21,347 nucleotides of DNA from a virus. The DNA is taken from positions 1 through 21,347 of the IMG/VR virus record IMGVR_UViG_3300037222_000123. One strand, written 5' to 3'. A model generated the notes under the pieces. That model ran no database searches and was not told the DNA's origin. It saw only the letters and a list, made by a program, of their open reading frames with translations. Both the position numbers and the translations under genes were made by a program. Positions 4,954 through 10,698 of the stretch are shown one piece after another. Each line of letters opens with the position of its first letter. Positions within the stretch are counted from its first letter, which is position 1.

Positions 4954-7039
4954 AACGTCGTTCCTTAACCTGAGCATCAACGGACCATTTGCAGTTGAGC
5001 AGCAGAACTCGTCAACGAATGCCTTTGCCCTTGCCTGGGAAATCGATCTCAACTTTGAAGTCATCGACTCTGCTATTGAATCACTCACTTCCGCTCTTGC
5101 TGGCGGCTCAATCGCTATCAACGGCGCACTTGTCAATGCTCCGAACTTTCAGAACAGCTCGACTGTTACGTTCTCCGTTTCAGGACACAACATCACTGCA
5201 ACCGCAACGCTCGCGACCGTCGCAACGACAGGTGCTTATTCCGACCTGAGCGGCAAGCCCGTCCTTCCAGCGAACACCAACGCTGTATCGCATCAATTCG
5301 TCACCGCTTACAACTCTGCCACTGGAGCATTCACACAGGCACAACCTGCCGCGACCGACGTTTCTGGTCTGGCGACGGTTGCGACATCGGGCAGCTACAC
5401 GGATTTGAGCAGCAAGCCGACACTGCCTGTTACCGATTCTGGCTCGGCTCACCAATTCTTAACTTCATACGACGCCTCGACGGGACTTTTCGCCAAGGGT
5501 CAGCCCGCTTACACCGACATCAGCGGTTCTATCGCCATAGGACAAACCCCGCTTACCACACTCGGCGATACGTTGTACGTTGACAGCACGCCCGCATTGC
5601 ATCGGTTGGCGGGCAATATTACTACGACCAAGATGTACCTGAGCCAGACAGGCAACGGAGCAATCTCTGCTGCCCCAGCATGGGCACAGATAAACTACGC
5701 AGACATTACAGGGACTGTTCCGACACCACCCTCAGGGTCAGTCCTGTGGTCTGCCCTCGGCAACGCAGGGGCTGACCTAAGTCTTTCCAACAAAGGATTC
5801 AATACGACGTTTAACCAGACCTCAGCAGTCAACTGGACGTGGGCGAATACGACTGTAGGAACCGTAGGGTCAACCAACGCATCCCCCTTGCTCAACCTTG
5901 CGGCTAACTATTGGGCTACAGGTGCGGTGGCAGGCGTGGATTCGTGGTCGCTTGGCATCGCAGCCTTGACTGCGGGACTGAACAGTCCTAGCACGTTGAC
6001 ATTTACACATAGTGGTAGCACAGGCGTAGCAGCCGTGCGAGTGCCCCTGCTTGACATTGGCGGCACAGACGCTGGTATCTCCCGCCGCGGCGCGGCATCC
6101 CTCGCCGTGGGTAATGGGACTGCTGGGGATGCGAGCGGTACGCTCAGTTGTGTTGAGGTTACCACGGGTTCTGCTCAGTTACTGCTTCAGCAGACGGGGG
6201 ATACCTTTGGCACAACACAACTTGCCCTGCGTAACAGTGTTGGTTCCGCTGGAGCAATCTTCATTAACAGCGGACTGGACCTTGTAGACCTAGGGTTCTT
6301 GACCAGCACTTCAAAGCAATTCAACCTGCGGTATGAACATCGCAGTGTCGCAGTACTATCCGCTAACAGTGCGGGGGAAATGCAAATTATTGACTCTACG
6401 GGGGGGAGTAAGTTTGTTGCTGAAATAGGGACTGGCGTTGCCTCTTTCGCCGCATCAGTGTTGGCCATAGGCTCCCCGTATGTCTCGTCTCTGCCTGTGC
6501 CGGACGCTGGCATCTCCCGCCTCGGTGCAGCATCTCTTGCGATAGGTAATGGGACTGCTGGGGACTTCTCAGGGAGTTTGAAGTTCACCACGCTGACCCT
6601 CGCAGGTTTGATTGGAACCTACAATGGGGTTGCTACGGTCAAGCAGGGGGTTGCCCCTATCCTTGCTGCACCTGCTAGGTTGGTTTCGCAGACCGCTGCG
6701 CAATCGGCGGTAAGCCTTGTAGCTTCGGCACTCGCAGGAATGTATCGCATCTCGTACTGCTCCGCAATTACGACAGCATCCGATATTTCGTCAGTGCTTG
6801 GGGGTACAACAGGTTTTGCGGTCACTTATACGGACCCTCAGGATTCCGTGGCGAAGACAAGCAATCCTACAACCCCGACGATATCCGCAGCGAATACTAC
6901 GGGTACCACGGTGTCTGGGAATTTGTACGTATACGCAAAGGCAGCAACAGCGATAACTTTTAATTTTGGGTACACCGATTCTCACACGAGCCAGCCTATG
7001 GTTTATAATCTGGCCTGCTATGCAGAATATCTTGGCTAA
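4940..7039 (+). CDS. Tail fibre / appendage protein with internal repeats
   Basis: 699 aa; the ATG lies 14 nt inside the collagen-like gene, with GAGGG upstream. Residues 1-55 (FALAWEIDLNFEVIDSAIES) look like an N-terminal attachment or trimerisation region. Two 53-residue repeats (about 91-143 and 144-196) contain ATVATTGAYSDLSGKPVLP-type sequence, a motif widespread in phage tail fibres. A second repeat pair (about 377-402 and 522-547) has DAGISRxGAASLAxGNGTAGD, seen in fibre shaft domains. The C-terminus (about 580-699) is a beta-rich domain that resembles a small receptor-binding or C1q/TNF-like head (AGMYRISYCSAITTASD; VYAKAATAITFNFGY), by style only. No enzymatic motif is visible. Base use in the 3' half (many GGG and CCC runs) differs from neighbours, suggesting exchange of the tip. 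Confidence 0.8.
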   Translation: MSTNRTSFLNLSINGPFAVEQQNSSTNAFALAWEIDLNFEVIDSAIESLTSALAGGSIAINGALVNAPNFQNSSTVTFSVSGHNITATATLATVATTGAYSDLSGKPVLPANTNAVSHQFVTAYNSATGAFTQAQPAATDVSGLATVATSGSYTDLSSKPTLPVTDSGSAHQFLTSYDASTGLFAKGQPAYTDISGSIAIGQTPLTTLGDTLYVDSTPALHRLAGNITTTKMYLSQTGNGAISAAPAWAQINYADITGTVPTPPSGSVLWSALGNAGADLSLSNKGFNTTFNQTSAVNWTWANTTVGTVGSTNASPLLNLAANYWATGAVAGVDSWSLGIAALTAGLNSPSTLTFTHSGSTGVAAVRVPLLDIGGTDAGISRRGAASLAVGNGTAGDASGTLSCVEVTTGSAQLLLQQTGDTFGTTQLALRNSVGSAGAIFINSGLDLVDLGFLTSTSKQFNLRYEHRSVAVLSANSAGEMQIIDSTGGSKFVAEIGTGVASFAASVLAIGSPYVSSLPVPDAGISRLGAASLAIGNGTAGDFSGSLKFTTLTLAGLIGTYNGVATVKQGVAPILAAPARLVSQTAAQSAVSLVASALAGMYRISYCSAITTASDISSVLGGTTGFAVTYTDPQDSVAKTSNPTTPTISAANTTGTTVSGNLYVYAKAATAITFNFGYTDSHTSQPMVYNLACYAEYLG
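5210..5527 (+). repeat. Tandem 53-residue fibre repeats
   Basis: Two adjacent coding repeats of 159 nt each. Unit 1 covers residues 91-143 and unit 2 covers 144-196. Both follow the order ATVAT(T/S)G(A/S)Y(S/T)DLS(G/S)KP(V/T)LP, then HQF(V/L)T(A/S)Y, then a (T/S)ATG or STG turn and QPA(A/Y)TD(V/I)SG. They are diverged at the DNA level, so the duplication is old. Confidence 0.8.
6068..6580 (+). repeat. Dispersed 26-residue fibre repeat (two copies)
   Basis: The first copy is at 6068-6145 and the second at 6503-6580. Both encode DAGISR(R/L)GAASLA(V/I)GNGTAGD(A/F)SG(T/S)L. The two copies are 357 nt apart, within the fibre gene, and probably mark repeated shaft or domain-boundary units. Confidence 0.8.
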
Positions 7040-7104
7040 CTTTGAAAGGGAAAGAACAATCACTGGGACTGCTGAGTGATGTCACAGTCTTCTGGGACAC
7101 TGCT

Positions 7105-7536
7105 ATGCTAGTTGAAGAGCTACAGACATTCCTTGCTGCCGCTACCGCAGTCACCGCACTGCTCGGCACTCCGTCCTCGCGTTCTGACAGCACGAACGGG
7201 CTCTTCCCTGTTGAAGCACTCGACGGGCCAGCGCTGACGATGCCGTACATCTGCTACTCACAAGCAGATGGGGAACCACTCGCAGAGACTATGGTTGGTA
7301 CCGCCCCGCTGCGGCAAGCGCACTGGATGCTGTCTTGCTACGGATCAAACTACAAGCAAGCCAAGAAGCTTGCTCAGATAGTGAAAGACACACTGCTTGC
7401 TGTCCCGCCTAATGCTGTCCCAACGACACAGGGGGTATGGTTGAGGAGAGAAGCAGACAGCAAAATTCCGATCGGCAAGGGAACAATGTTCGTGACCGAT
7501 CTCACTTTCCTTGTGATCTTCAATGAAACAGCATAA
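7105..7536 (+). CDS. Tail terminator / tail completion protein (DUF3168-like)
   Basis: About 143 aa from the ATG at 7105. The open frame extends upstream to a TTG at 7042, but the 21 added residues are not family-like, so I choose the ATG. The protein begins MLVEELQTFLAAATAVTALL, the typical N-terminal helix of DUF3168 (lambda gpU-type terminator) proteins. It then has LTMPYICYSQADGEPLAETM, HWMLSCYGSNYKQAKKLAQI (strand then helix), and a C-terminal MFVTDLTFLVIFNET strand, all matching the family fold. These proteins form the hexameric ring that stops tube growth and binds the head-closure protein. The normal neighbour would be the head-closure gene; here the ParB-like and fibre genes stand between them. 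Confidence 0.75.
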   Translation: MLVEELQTFLAAATAVTALLGTPSSRSDSTNGLFPVEALDGPALTMPYICYSQADGEPLAETMVGTAPLRQAHWMLSCYGSNYKQAKKLAQIVKDTLLAVPPNAVPTTQGVWLRREADSKIPIGKGTMFVTDLTFLVIFNETA

Positions 7537-7549
7537 TGCCCGTCACACT

Positions 7550-7672
7550 ATGTGGACATATTGCCACGAGTTTGCGGTAGAAAGACAAGCAAGTGCAGCA
7601 GAAAGACCGGTGGTTGAAGTAGATTCAGGATGTGGCGTCTCACAAGCAGTTGTGTGTCCCTTCCTGCTCTAA
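7550..7672 (+). CDS. Possible 40-aa ORF in the gap before the GIY-YIG gene
   Basis: An ATG-started 40-aa frame (MWTYCHEFAVERQASAAERP then VVEVDSGCGVSQAVVCPFLL) fills most of the 157-nt space between the tail-terminator and GIY-YIG genes. Its cysteines could suggest a small metal-binding protein. There is no ribosome-binding site before the ATG and I recognise no relative, so it may be chance. Otherwise I see no stem-loop or regulatory site in this gap. Confidence 0.25.
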   Translation: MWTYCHEFAVERQASAAERPVVEVDSGCGVSQAVVCPFLL

Positions 7673-7693
7673 AATCAACTCCGAACATTGCTT

Positions 7694-8263
7694 ATGAGAA
7701 GATTCTGCACGTACATGTATTTGCGTGAGGATGCTACACCTTATTATGTTGGAAAGGGTGTTGAGAGCCGTCCTTTCTTTGCATTTCGTACAGTGCCGAA
7801 GCCGAAAGAAAAATCTCGGATATTGATTCAGTTTTGGAGTTCAGAAGCCGAAGCTTTTGAGATGGAGAAATTCTACATTCGGTTGTTCGGACGTAAGGAC
7901 AGCGGAACAGGAATTCTCAGAAACAGAACTGATGGCGGTGAAGGTTCAACTGGCTACAAGCACACTGTGGAAGCACTTGAGAAGTTGAGCAGACCTCGTC
8001 CGTACTTGAAAGAGCGGAATAAAATTATCAAGCCAGGACTGGGAGTAAAGCATCCAGAATTGACTGAGTATTTGAGGCTTCATCCAGAGATTCGCAGTAA
8101 GCCGCGTAGTGCAGAAGCACGCAAGAATATGAGTGCTGCACGGCAAGGCAACAGTAATGCACTCGGCAAGCATTGGAAGTTATCACAAAAGACGCGTGAT
8201 CGGATGAGCGCTGCACAACTCCTCCGCAAAGAAAAAGAGCGTCACAGTTTAGCTATAATGTGA
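7694..8263 (+). CDS. GIY-YIG homing endonuclease with NUMOD3 repeats (free-standing)
   Basis: 189 aa from the ATG at 7694 (a TTG at 7688 is an alternative). The GIY-YIG catalytic domain is intact: YMYLREDATPYYVGKGVESR (residues 7-26) holds the diverged GIY...YVG core, followed by the helix around SEAEAFEMEKFYIRLFGRK with the likely catalytic Glu, and RNRTDGGEG (77-84), a hallmark ending of this subfamily. The C-terminal half has DNA-binding NUMOD3-type repeats: GYKHTVEALEKLS, RSAEARKNMSAARQGNSNALG and KLSQKTRDRMSAAQ. This would nick or cut DNA at intron-less or endonuclease-less alleles. It lies just before the tube gene, 44 nt from its exon 1, and outside the group I intron in that gene. The ribosome-binding site is poor. 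Confidence 0.88.
   Translation: MRRFCTYMYLREDATPYYVGKGVESRPFFAFRTVPKPKEKSRILIQFWSSEAEAFEMEKFYIRLFGRKDSGTGILRNRTDGGEGSTGYKHTVEALEKLSRPRPYLKERNKIIKPGLGVKHPELTEYLRLHPEIRSKPRSAEARKNMSAARQGNSNALGKHWKLSQKTRDRMSAAQLLRKEKERHSLAIM
8254..8259 (+). promoter_or_regulatory. Possible -10 element (TATAAT) upstream of the tube gene
   Basis: A perfect TATAAT lies in the last codons of the GIY-YIG gene, 47 nt before the tube-protein start. The positions expected for a -35 box (about 8230-8237) are A-rich and do not resemble TTGACA. It could provide extra transcripts for the abundant tube protein, but with only one recognisable box this is tentative. Confidence 0.25.
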
Positions 8264-8285
8264 GGGGAGACTCTCACAAATTTTG
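8260..8285 (+). terminator. GAGA-loop hairpin at the end of the GIY-YIG gene
   Basis: GTGAGGG (8260-8266) pairs with CTCTCAC (8271-8277), one pair being G-U, around a GAGA tetraloop. The hairpin includes the endonuclease stop codon and is followed by AAATTTTGT, a short U run. It may be a weak terminator, an mRNA-processing or stabilising stem, or may separate the nuclease from the tube gene. A true terminator here would sit just in front of the essential tube gene, so strong termination is unlikely. Confidence 0.35.
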
Positions 8286-8306
8286 TAACAAGAAAAGAGA
8301 AAAGAA

Positions 8307-8946
8307 ATGCCAACTACTGGACCTTTTGTAGGCTAAACTTTCCTTGGCCTAATAAAACCCACTCTGATTGACTTGGAAGCTGAGATGCTAACAGGGCGGA
8401 AGCTGAAAAGCACCGTGAACGACTAAGTGAGAGGGCGCTCGAAAGAGCGATGCGATAGTCTGAACTCGTGAGAATAAGAAGAATCACGAGAGAGGGATCC
8501 GAAGAGATTCTTCCCGCTGCAAAGCGAGTAACAAGTTTGTAGGGACCACTTTCGAGTTCGAGCCGGTCGGCGGAAATCCGTCCACTCTGACTTCACTTGC
8601 AGGCGTTGAGAATGTCGTTTTTGCTGGCGACAAGGTTGCGACTGACAAGACAACCACGATGCTGTCCGTTGACGGCATTGACACTTACATCGGAGCAACG
8701 AAAGAGCCCGGAACGGTAGACGTGAAATGTTTCTACTACCCCGGTGACTCCTCGCAGATCGCAATTGAGGCGGTCAAGAATGCGGGCTTCGCTGTGCAGT
8801 GTCAAGTGATCTATCCGCTCGGCCTCGGAACCGCGTCGTTCCTCGGCATCGTTGAGAGTGTGACCCGCGGCTTGCCGCTGGCAAAGGTTTGCCCACTTGA
8901 TGTGAAGATCAAAGTCTCAGGCCCAATTACCTACTCTAACGGGTAG
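8307..8946 (+). CDS. Tail tube (major tail) protein, split by a group I intron: join(8307..8334, 8540..8946)
   Basis: Exon 1 encodes only MPTTGPFVG plus the first base of codon 10. Read without splicing, codon 10 is TAA, so unspliced mRNA gives a 9-residue peptide. Joining at the predicted splice sites gives MPTTGPFVG-LGTTFEFEP and a 144-aa protein. The GLGTTF start and the following VENVVFAGDKVATDKTTTML, IDTYIGATKEPGTVDVKCFY and a PGDSSQIAIEAVKNAGFAVQ stretch are typical of siphophage tube proteins, with a (Y/F)PGD stretch as in many lambda gpV-like subunits. It would polymerise into hexamer rings around the tape measure. Frame after 8540 is open, and the upstream TGA at 8461 prevents translation from within the intron. 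Position between tail terminator and chaperones is as expected. Exon joints are inferred. Confidence 0.82.
8335..8539 (+). ncRNA. Group I self-splicing intron in the tail tube gene
   Basis: The core shows the conserved P7 pair: AACGACTAAG (GACTA at 8421-8425) and GCGATAGTCTGA (TAGTC at 8456-8460). Between them is the P8-like hairpin CGCTC-GAAA-GAGCG (8436-8449). P1 is clear: exon TAGGCT (8329-8334) pairs with GGCCTA (8346-8351), leaving the required U-G pair at T8334-G8346, which sets the 5' splice site. Just before it, CCTT of the guide (8342-8345) can pair with AAGG-like exon 2 (P10; A8541-G8544 with 8341-8344), placing the terminal intron G at 8539. Other elements: GCT-GAAA-AGC (8402-8411), P9-like CTCGTGA/TCACGAG (8465-8471/8484-8490), and CGCT-GCAA-AGCG (8515-8526). 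About 205 nt with no ORF inside. The 3' edge could instead be at 8542 or 8524. Confidence 0.82.
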
Positions 8947-8994
8947 AAAGTGTCTGCGATGTGCTCTCTTGCGGCACAGAGGAGATAAGTGTGT

Positions 8995-9345
8995 ATGGGC
9001 AGGCCGAGACTAAGGCCGTTTGAATCTTTGTTTCGCTCTCTACAGCGAAGTGCTGCTGGAGGAAACAGAGACTGCACGCTTTCTTACGAAGAGTTTGTTA
9101 AGTTCACCGCGCTTGATAGGTGTCACTACTGCTGGTCGCCGATTAGGTGGTCAGAGTACAACATCAACATAAACGGTAACGGACACAACCTTGACCGCAA
9201 AGATAGTCTCCGCGGATATACACCTGACAATGTAGTTGTGTGCTGCTCAATTTGCAATTGGCACAAGGGCGGATATTATGACTACGAAACATGGTTTGCA
9301 ATGACAGAAGTTTTGAGGAACAGGAAACAAGGGGGACAGCAATGA
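8995..9345 (+). CDS. HNH endonuclease (free-standing, homing type)
   Basis: 116 aa from the ATG at 8995 (GTG at 8989 is also possible, and AGGAGA at 8980-8985 suits either). It contains a zinc-bound HNH domain: CHYC (residues 43-46), the NGHNLDRKD stretch with the catalytic His (about 62-70), a PDNVVVCC segment, and SICNWHKG with CxxC (84-87) and the trailing N and H. The spacing, RCHYC..., GHNLDR, NV and C..CN, is standard for phage HNH homing nucleases. Its stop overlaps the chaperone start (ATGA), so the nuclease is translationally coupled to a structural gene. It would act as a selfish DNA nickase or double-strand cutter; a role in packaging is less likely here because no terminase is nearby. 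Confidence 0.88.
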   Translation: MGRPRLRPFESLFRSLQRSAAGGNRDCTLSYEEFVKFTALDRCHYCWSPIRWSEYNININGNGHNLDRKDSLRGYTPDNVVVCCSICNWHKGGYYDYETWFAMTEVLRNRKQGGQQ

Positions 9346-9743
9346 AGGTGCTTGACATTCAATCAACAGTCACGCCGGAGATCAGGCTGACAGTGAACAC
9401 GGAAGATGCGGCCGGCAATCCAGTGAGCAAGACTTGGCGTCTTGTGTTTGACTACCGCGCAATCGCAAAAGCAGAAGAAGCAACCAGCCGCGACCTGAAG
9501 AGGATCACTGACTGGAAAGACATCAGCTCCGGCAAAGACTTTCCAAAGATCATTCATGCCGGCTTGAACCGCTATCACAAAGACGTTACGCTGGATGAAG
9601 TGATTGATGCTCTGAACCCGATGGCTCAGCGGCTGTTGAGTGACGAGATTTTCTTCTACATGTTCCCGGGGATGCGTGAGGCAGTAGAGAAAGAAGATGC
9701 TGGCGTAACTGCAAACCCTCAGAAGGCGACTCCTGCCGTTTAG
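9342..9743 (+). CDS. Tail assembly chaperone, short form (gpG-like)
   Basis: 133 aa from the ATG at 9342, which overlaps the HNH stop (ATGA) and has AGGGGGA upstream. A longer frame from 9291 reads into the HNH gene and is rejected. Sequence TWRLVFDYRAIAKAEEATSR, then DFPKIIHAGLNRYHKDVTLD and EVIDALNPMAQRLLSDEIFF is a tail-chaperone signature: beta hairpin, then helices holding the 'RAIAKAEE' and 'H(A/...)L...D.T.(D)EV' patterns. It ends in a flexible tail (DAGVTANPQKATPAV) where the frameshift signal sits. In lambda-like phages this short product and the frameshifted GT product bind the tape measure during tail assembly in a needed ratio. Confidence 0.82.
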   Translation: MKVLDIQSTVTPEIRLTVNTEDAAGNPVSKTWRLVFDYRAIAKAEEATSRDLKRITDWKDISSGKDFPKIIHAGLNRYHKDVTLDEVIDALNPMAQRLLSDEIFFYMFPGMREAVEKEDAGVTANPQKATPAV

Positions 9744-9753
9744 AGGAGCCGCC
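9713..9753 (+). promoter_or_regulatory. Programmed -1 ribosomal frameshift signal
   Basis: The heptamer A AAC CCT (9713-9719) is in the correct zero-frame phase (codons AAC, CCT) and allows both tRNAs to re-pair after a -1 slip. It is followed by a 5-nt spacer (9720-9724) and a hairpin: GGCG, A, CTCCT (9725-9734) pairs with AGGAG, C, CGCC (9744-9753), 9 bp with one A-C mismatch and a 9-nt loop that contains the short-form stop codon. This is the standard layout: slippery site, spacer, stem. Slip leads into the open frame that ends at 10171. Confidence 0.82.
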
Positions 9754-10171
9754 GCATACATGGCTAGAGTTGTGGGCAGTTGCGCGCTACGATCTCGGAT
9801 TATCGTACAAAGAATTTGGTGAGCTGACTCCGGGAATGTTTCATGCACTCTGTCAGCGCAAGCGGATCCGCTATAAGTATGAGCGACTCGCACACGCAAT
9901 GACAGCATCAGCCGTGTACAATGTGCACCGCACAAAAGATTCACCGATCATTGCGCCGATTGACTTCGTAACAGAGCAGACACCAGAGCAAGCAGAGCTG
10001 GCAGAAATCAAGAAGATTATCAAGACTGCGGTCGCTGCTGCGCCGAACGGCACAACACGTGAGACGCTGCTGAAGACGAAGAAGAACGTGATCGCAAGCT
10101 TGAATGCACGCGGCAGAACGGACAGCAAGAAGATATTCGATGAGTGCTGGCCGAGTTTGAAAGAAGAGTGA
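9719..10171 (+). CDS. Tail assembly chaperone extension (gpT part), expressed as a -1 fusion
   Basis: This frame has no proper start. It is open from 9680 (after TGA 9677-9679) and overlaps the end of the short chaperone; its first start-like codon is a TTG at 9770 with no clear ribosome-binding site. The N-terminal part reads through EEPPHTWLELWAVARYDLGL (from 9743), and LSYKEFGELTPGMFHALCQR is the typical T-domain pattern. Slippage at 9713-9719 would add 150 residues (S from codon 9719 on) to residues 1-126 of the short protein, giving a ~276-aa GT protein. The next half is basic and helical (EQAELAEIKKIIKTAVAAAP). Expected role: recruit tube subunits to the tape measure. The gene ends 4 nt before the gp10-like gene. 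Confidence 0.8.
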   Translation, partial: SEGDSCRLEEPPHTWLELWAVARYDLGLSYKEFGELTPGMFHALCQRKRIRYKYERLAHAMTASAVYNVHRTKDSPIIAPIDFVTEQTPEQAELAEIKKIIKTAVAAAPNGTTRETLLKTKKNVIASLNARGRTDSKKIFDECWPSLKEE

Positions 10172-10175
10172 GCAC

Positions 10176-10694
10176 ATGGGAGCAGCGGACACTGCGATCG
10201 AGATTGAAGGACTGAAAGAGTTGCAAGAACTCTTGTCCGAAGATCGGTTGCGGCGCACTACGAAACGCTACCTCACAATGATTGAGAAGAAAGCGGCTGC
10301 ACCTGTTATTGAAGCAATGAAAGCTGCTGTCCCTGATGAGTCTGGTAAGGGCACCGGACACATGGCAGAGACTATCGGGAGCAAGAGCAAGTGGCAGACT
10401 TCCGCTGGTGGTGAGCAGTTGAGCATGAAGATCGGACCGGGGACAGAAGCATATCCTCGAGGCAAAGCTGCTGACATCATTGCCTTCTTCTTAGAGTTCG
10501 GTGCGAACACACGGCTTGGGAAAAGAATTTCTGGAATGGTGCGGTCGCACAAGCGGAAGACTGAGGCACAGCACCAGCTTGACAACATTCCAGCGAAACA
10601 CTTTCTGTATGGTGCTTGGATGTCAAGTAAAGATGCCTGCCTCGCAGCTTTTGTTGAGGCCGGCCAGAACCTTGTAGACAGGTTCAAGGACTAA
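10176..10694 (+). CDS. HK97 gp10-like tail-completion protein
   Basis: 172 aa. It starts with IEIEGLKELQELLSEDRLRR, the 'GL.EL...L' opening of the HK97 gp10 family, then PVIEAMKAAVPDESGKGTGH and MAETIGSKSK, a GPGTEAYPRGKAADIIAFFL segment leading into EFGANTR, and a C-terminal IPAKHFLYGAWMSSKDACLA resembling the family's 'AxPFLrpA...' end. Such proteins act at the head-tail joint or tail completion and normally lie before the terminator gene. Here it lies between the GT chaperone and tape measure, a moved position. The family call rests on motifs; alternative: unrelated minor tail protein. AAGAG precedes the ATG. Confidence 0.7.
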   Translation: MGAADTAIEIEGLKELQELLSEDRLRRTTKRYLTMIEKKAAAPVIEAMKAAVPDESGKGTGHMAETIGSKSKWQTSAGGEQLSMKIGPGTEAYPRGKAADIIAFFLEFGANTRLGKRISGMVRSHKRKTEAQHQLDNIPAKHFLYGAWMSSKDACLAAFVEAGQNLVDRFKD

Positions 10695-10698
10695 AATC

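Noticed and set aside
8659-8946. Tube gene starting at the internal ATG 8659
   Set aside because: The tube-type sequence continues upstream to about 8540 without a start codon, and the intron model explains the true start.
9363-9944. Antisense ORF of 193 aa opposite the chaperone genes
   Set aside because: Overlaps the chaperone pair and frameshift signal; composition fits a shadow frame.
9770-10171. Separate gene starting at TTG 9770
   Set aside because: No ribosome-binding site, and the frame is open upstream with a family-like sequence and a frameshift signal, so a fused product is preferred.
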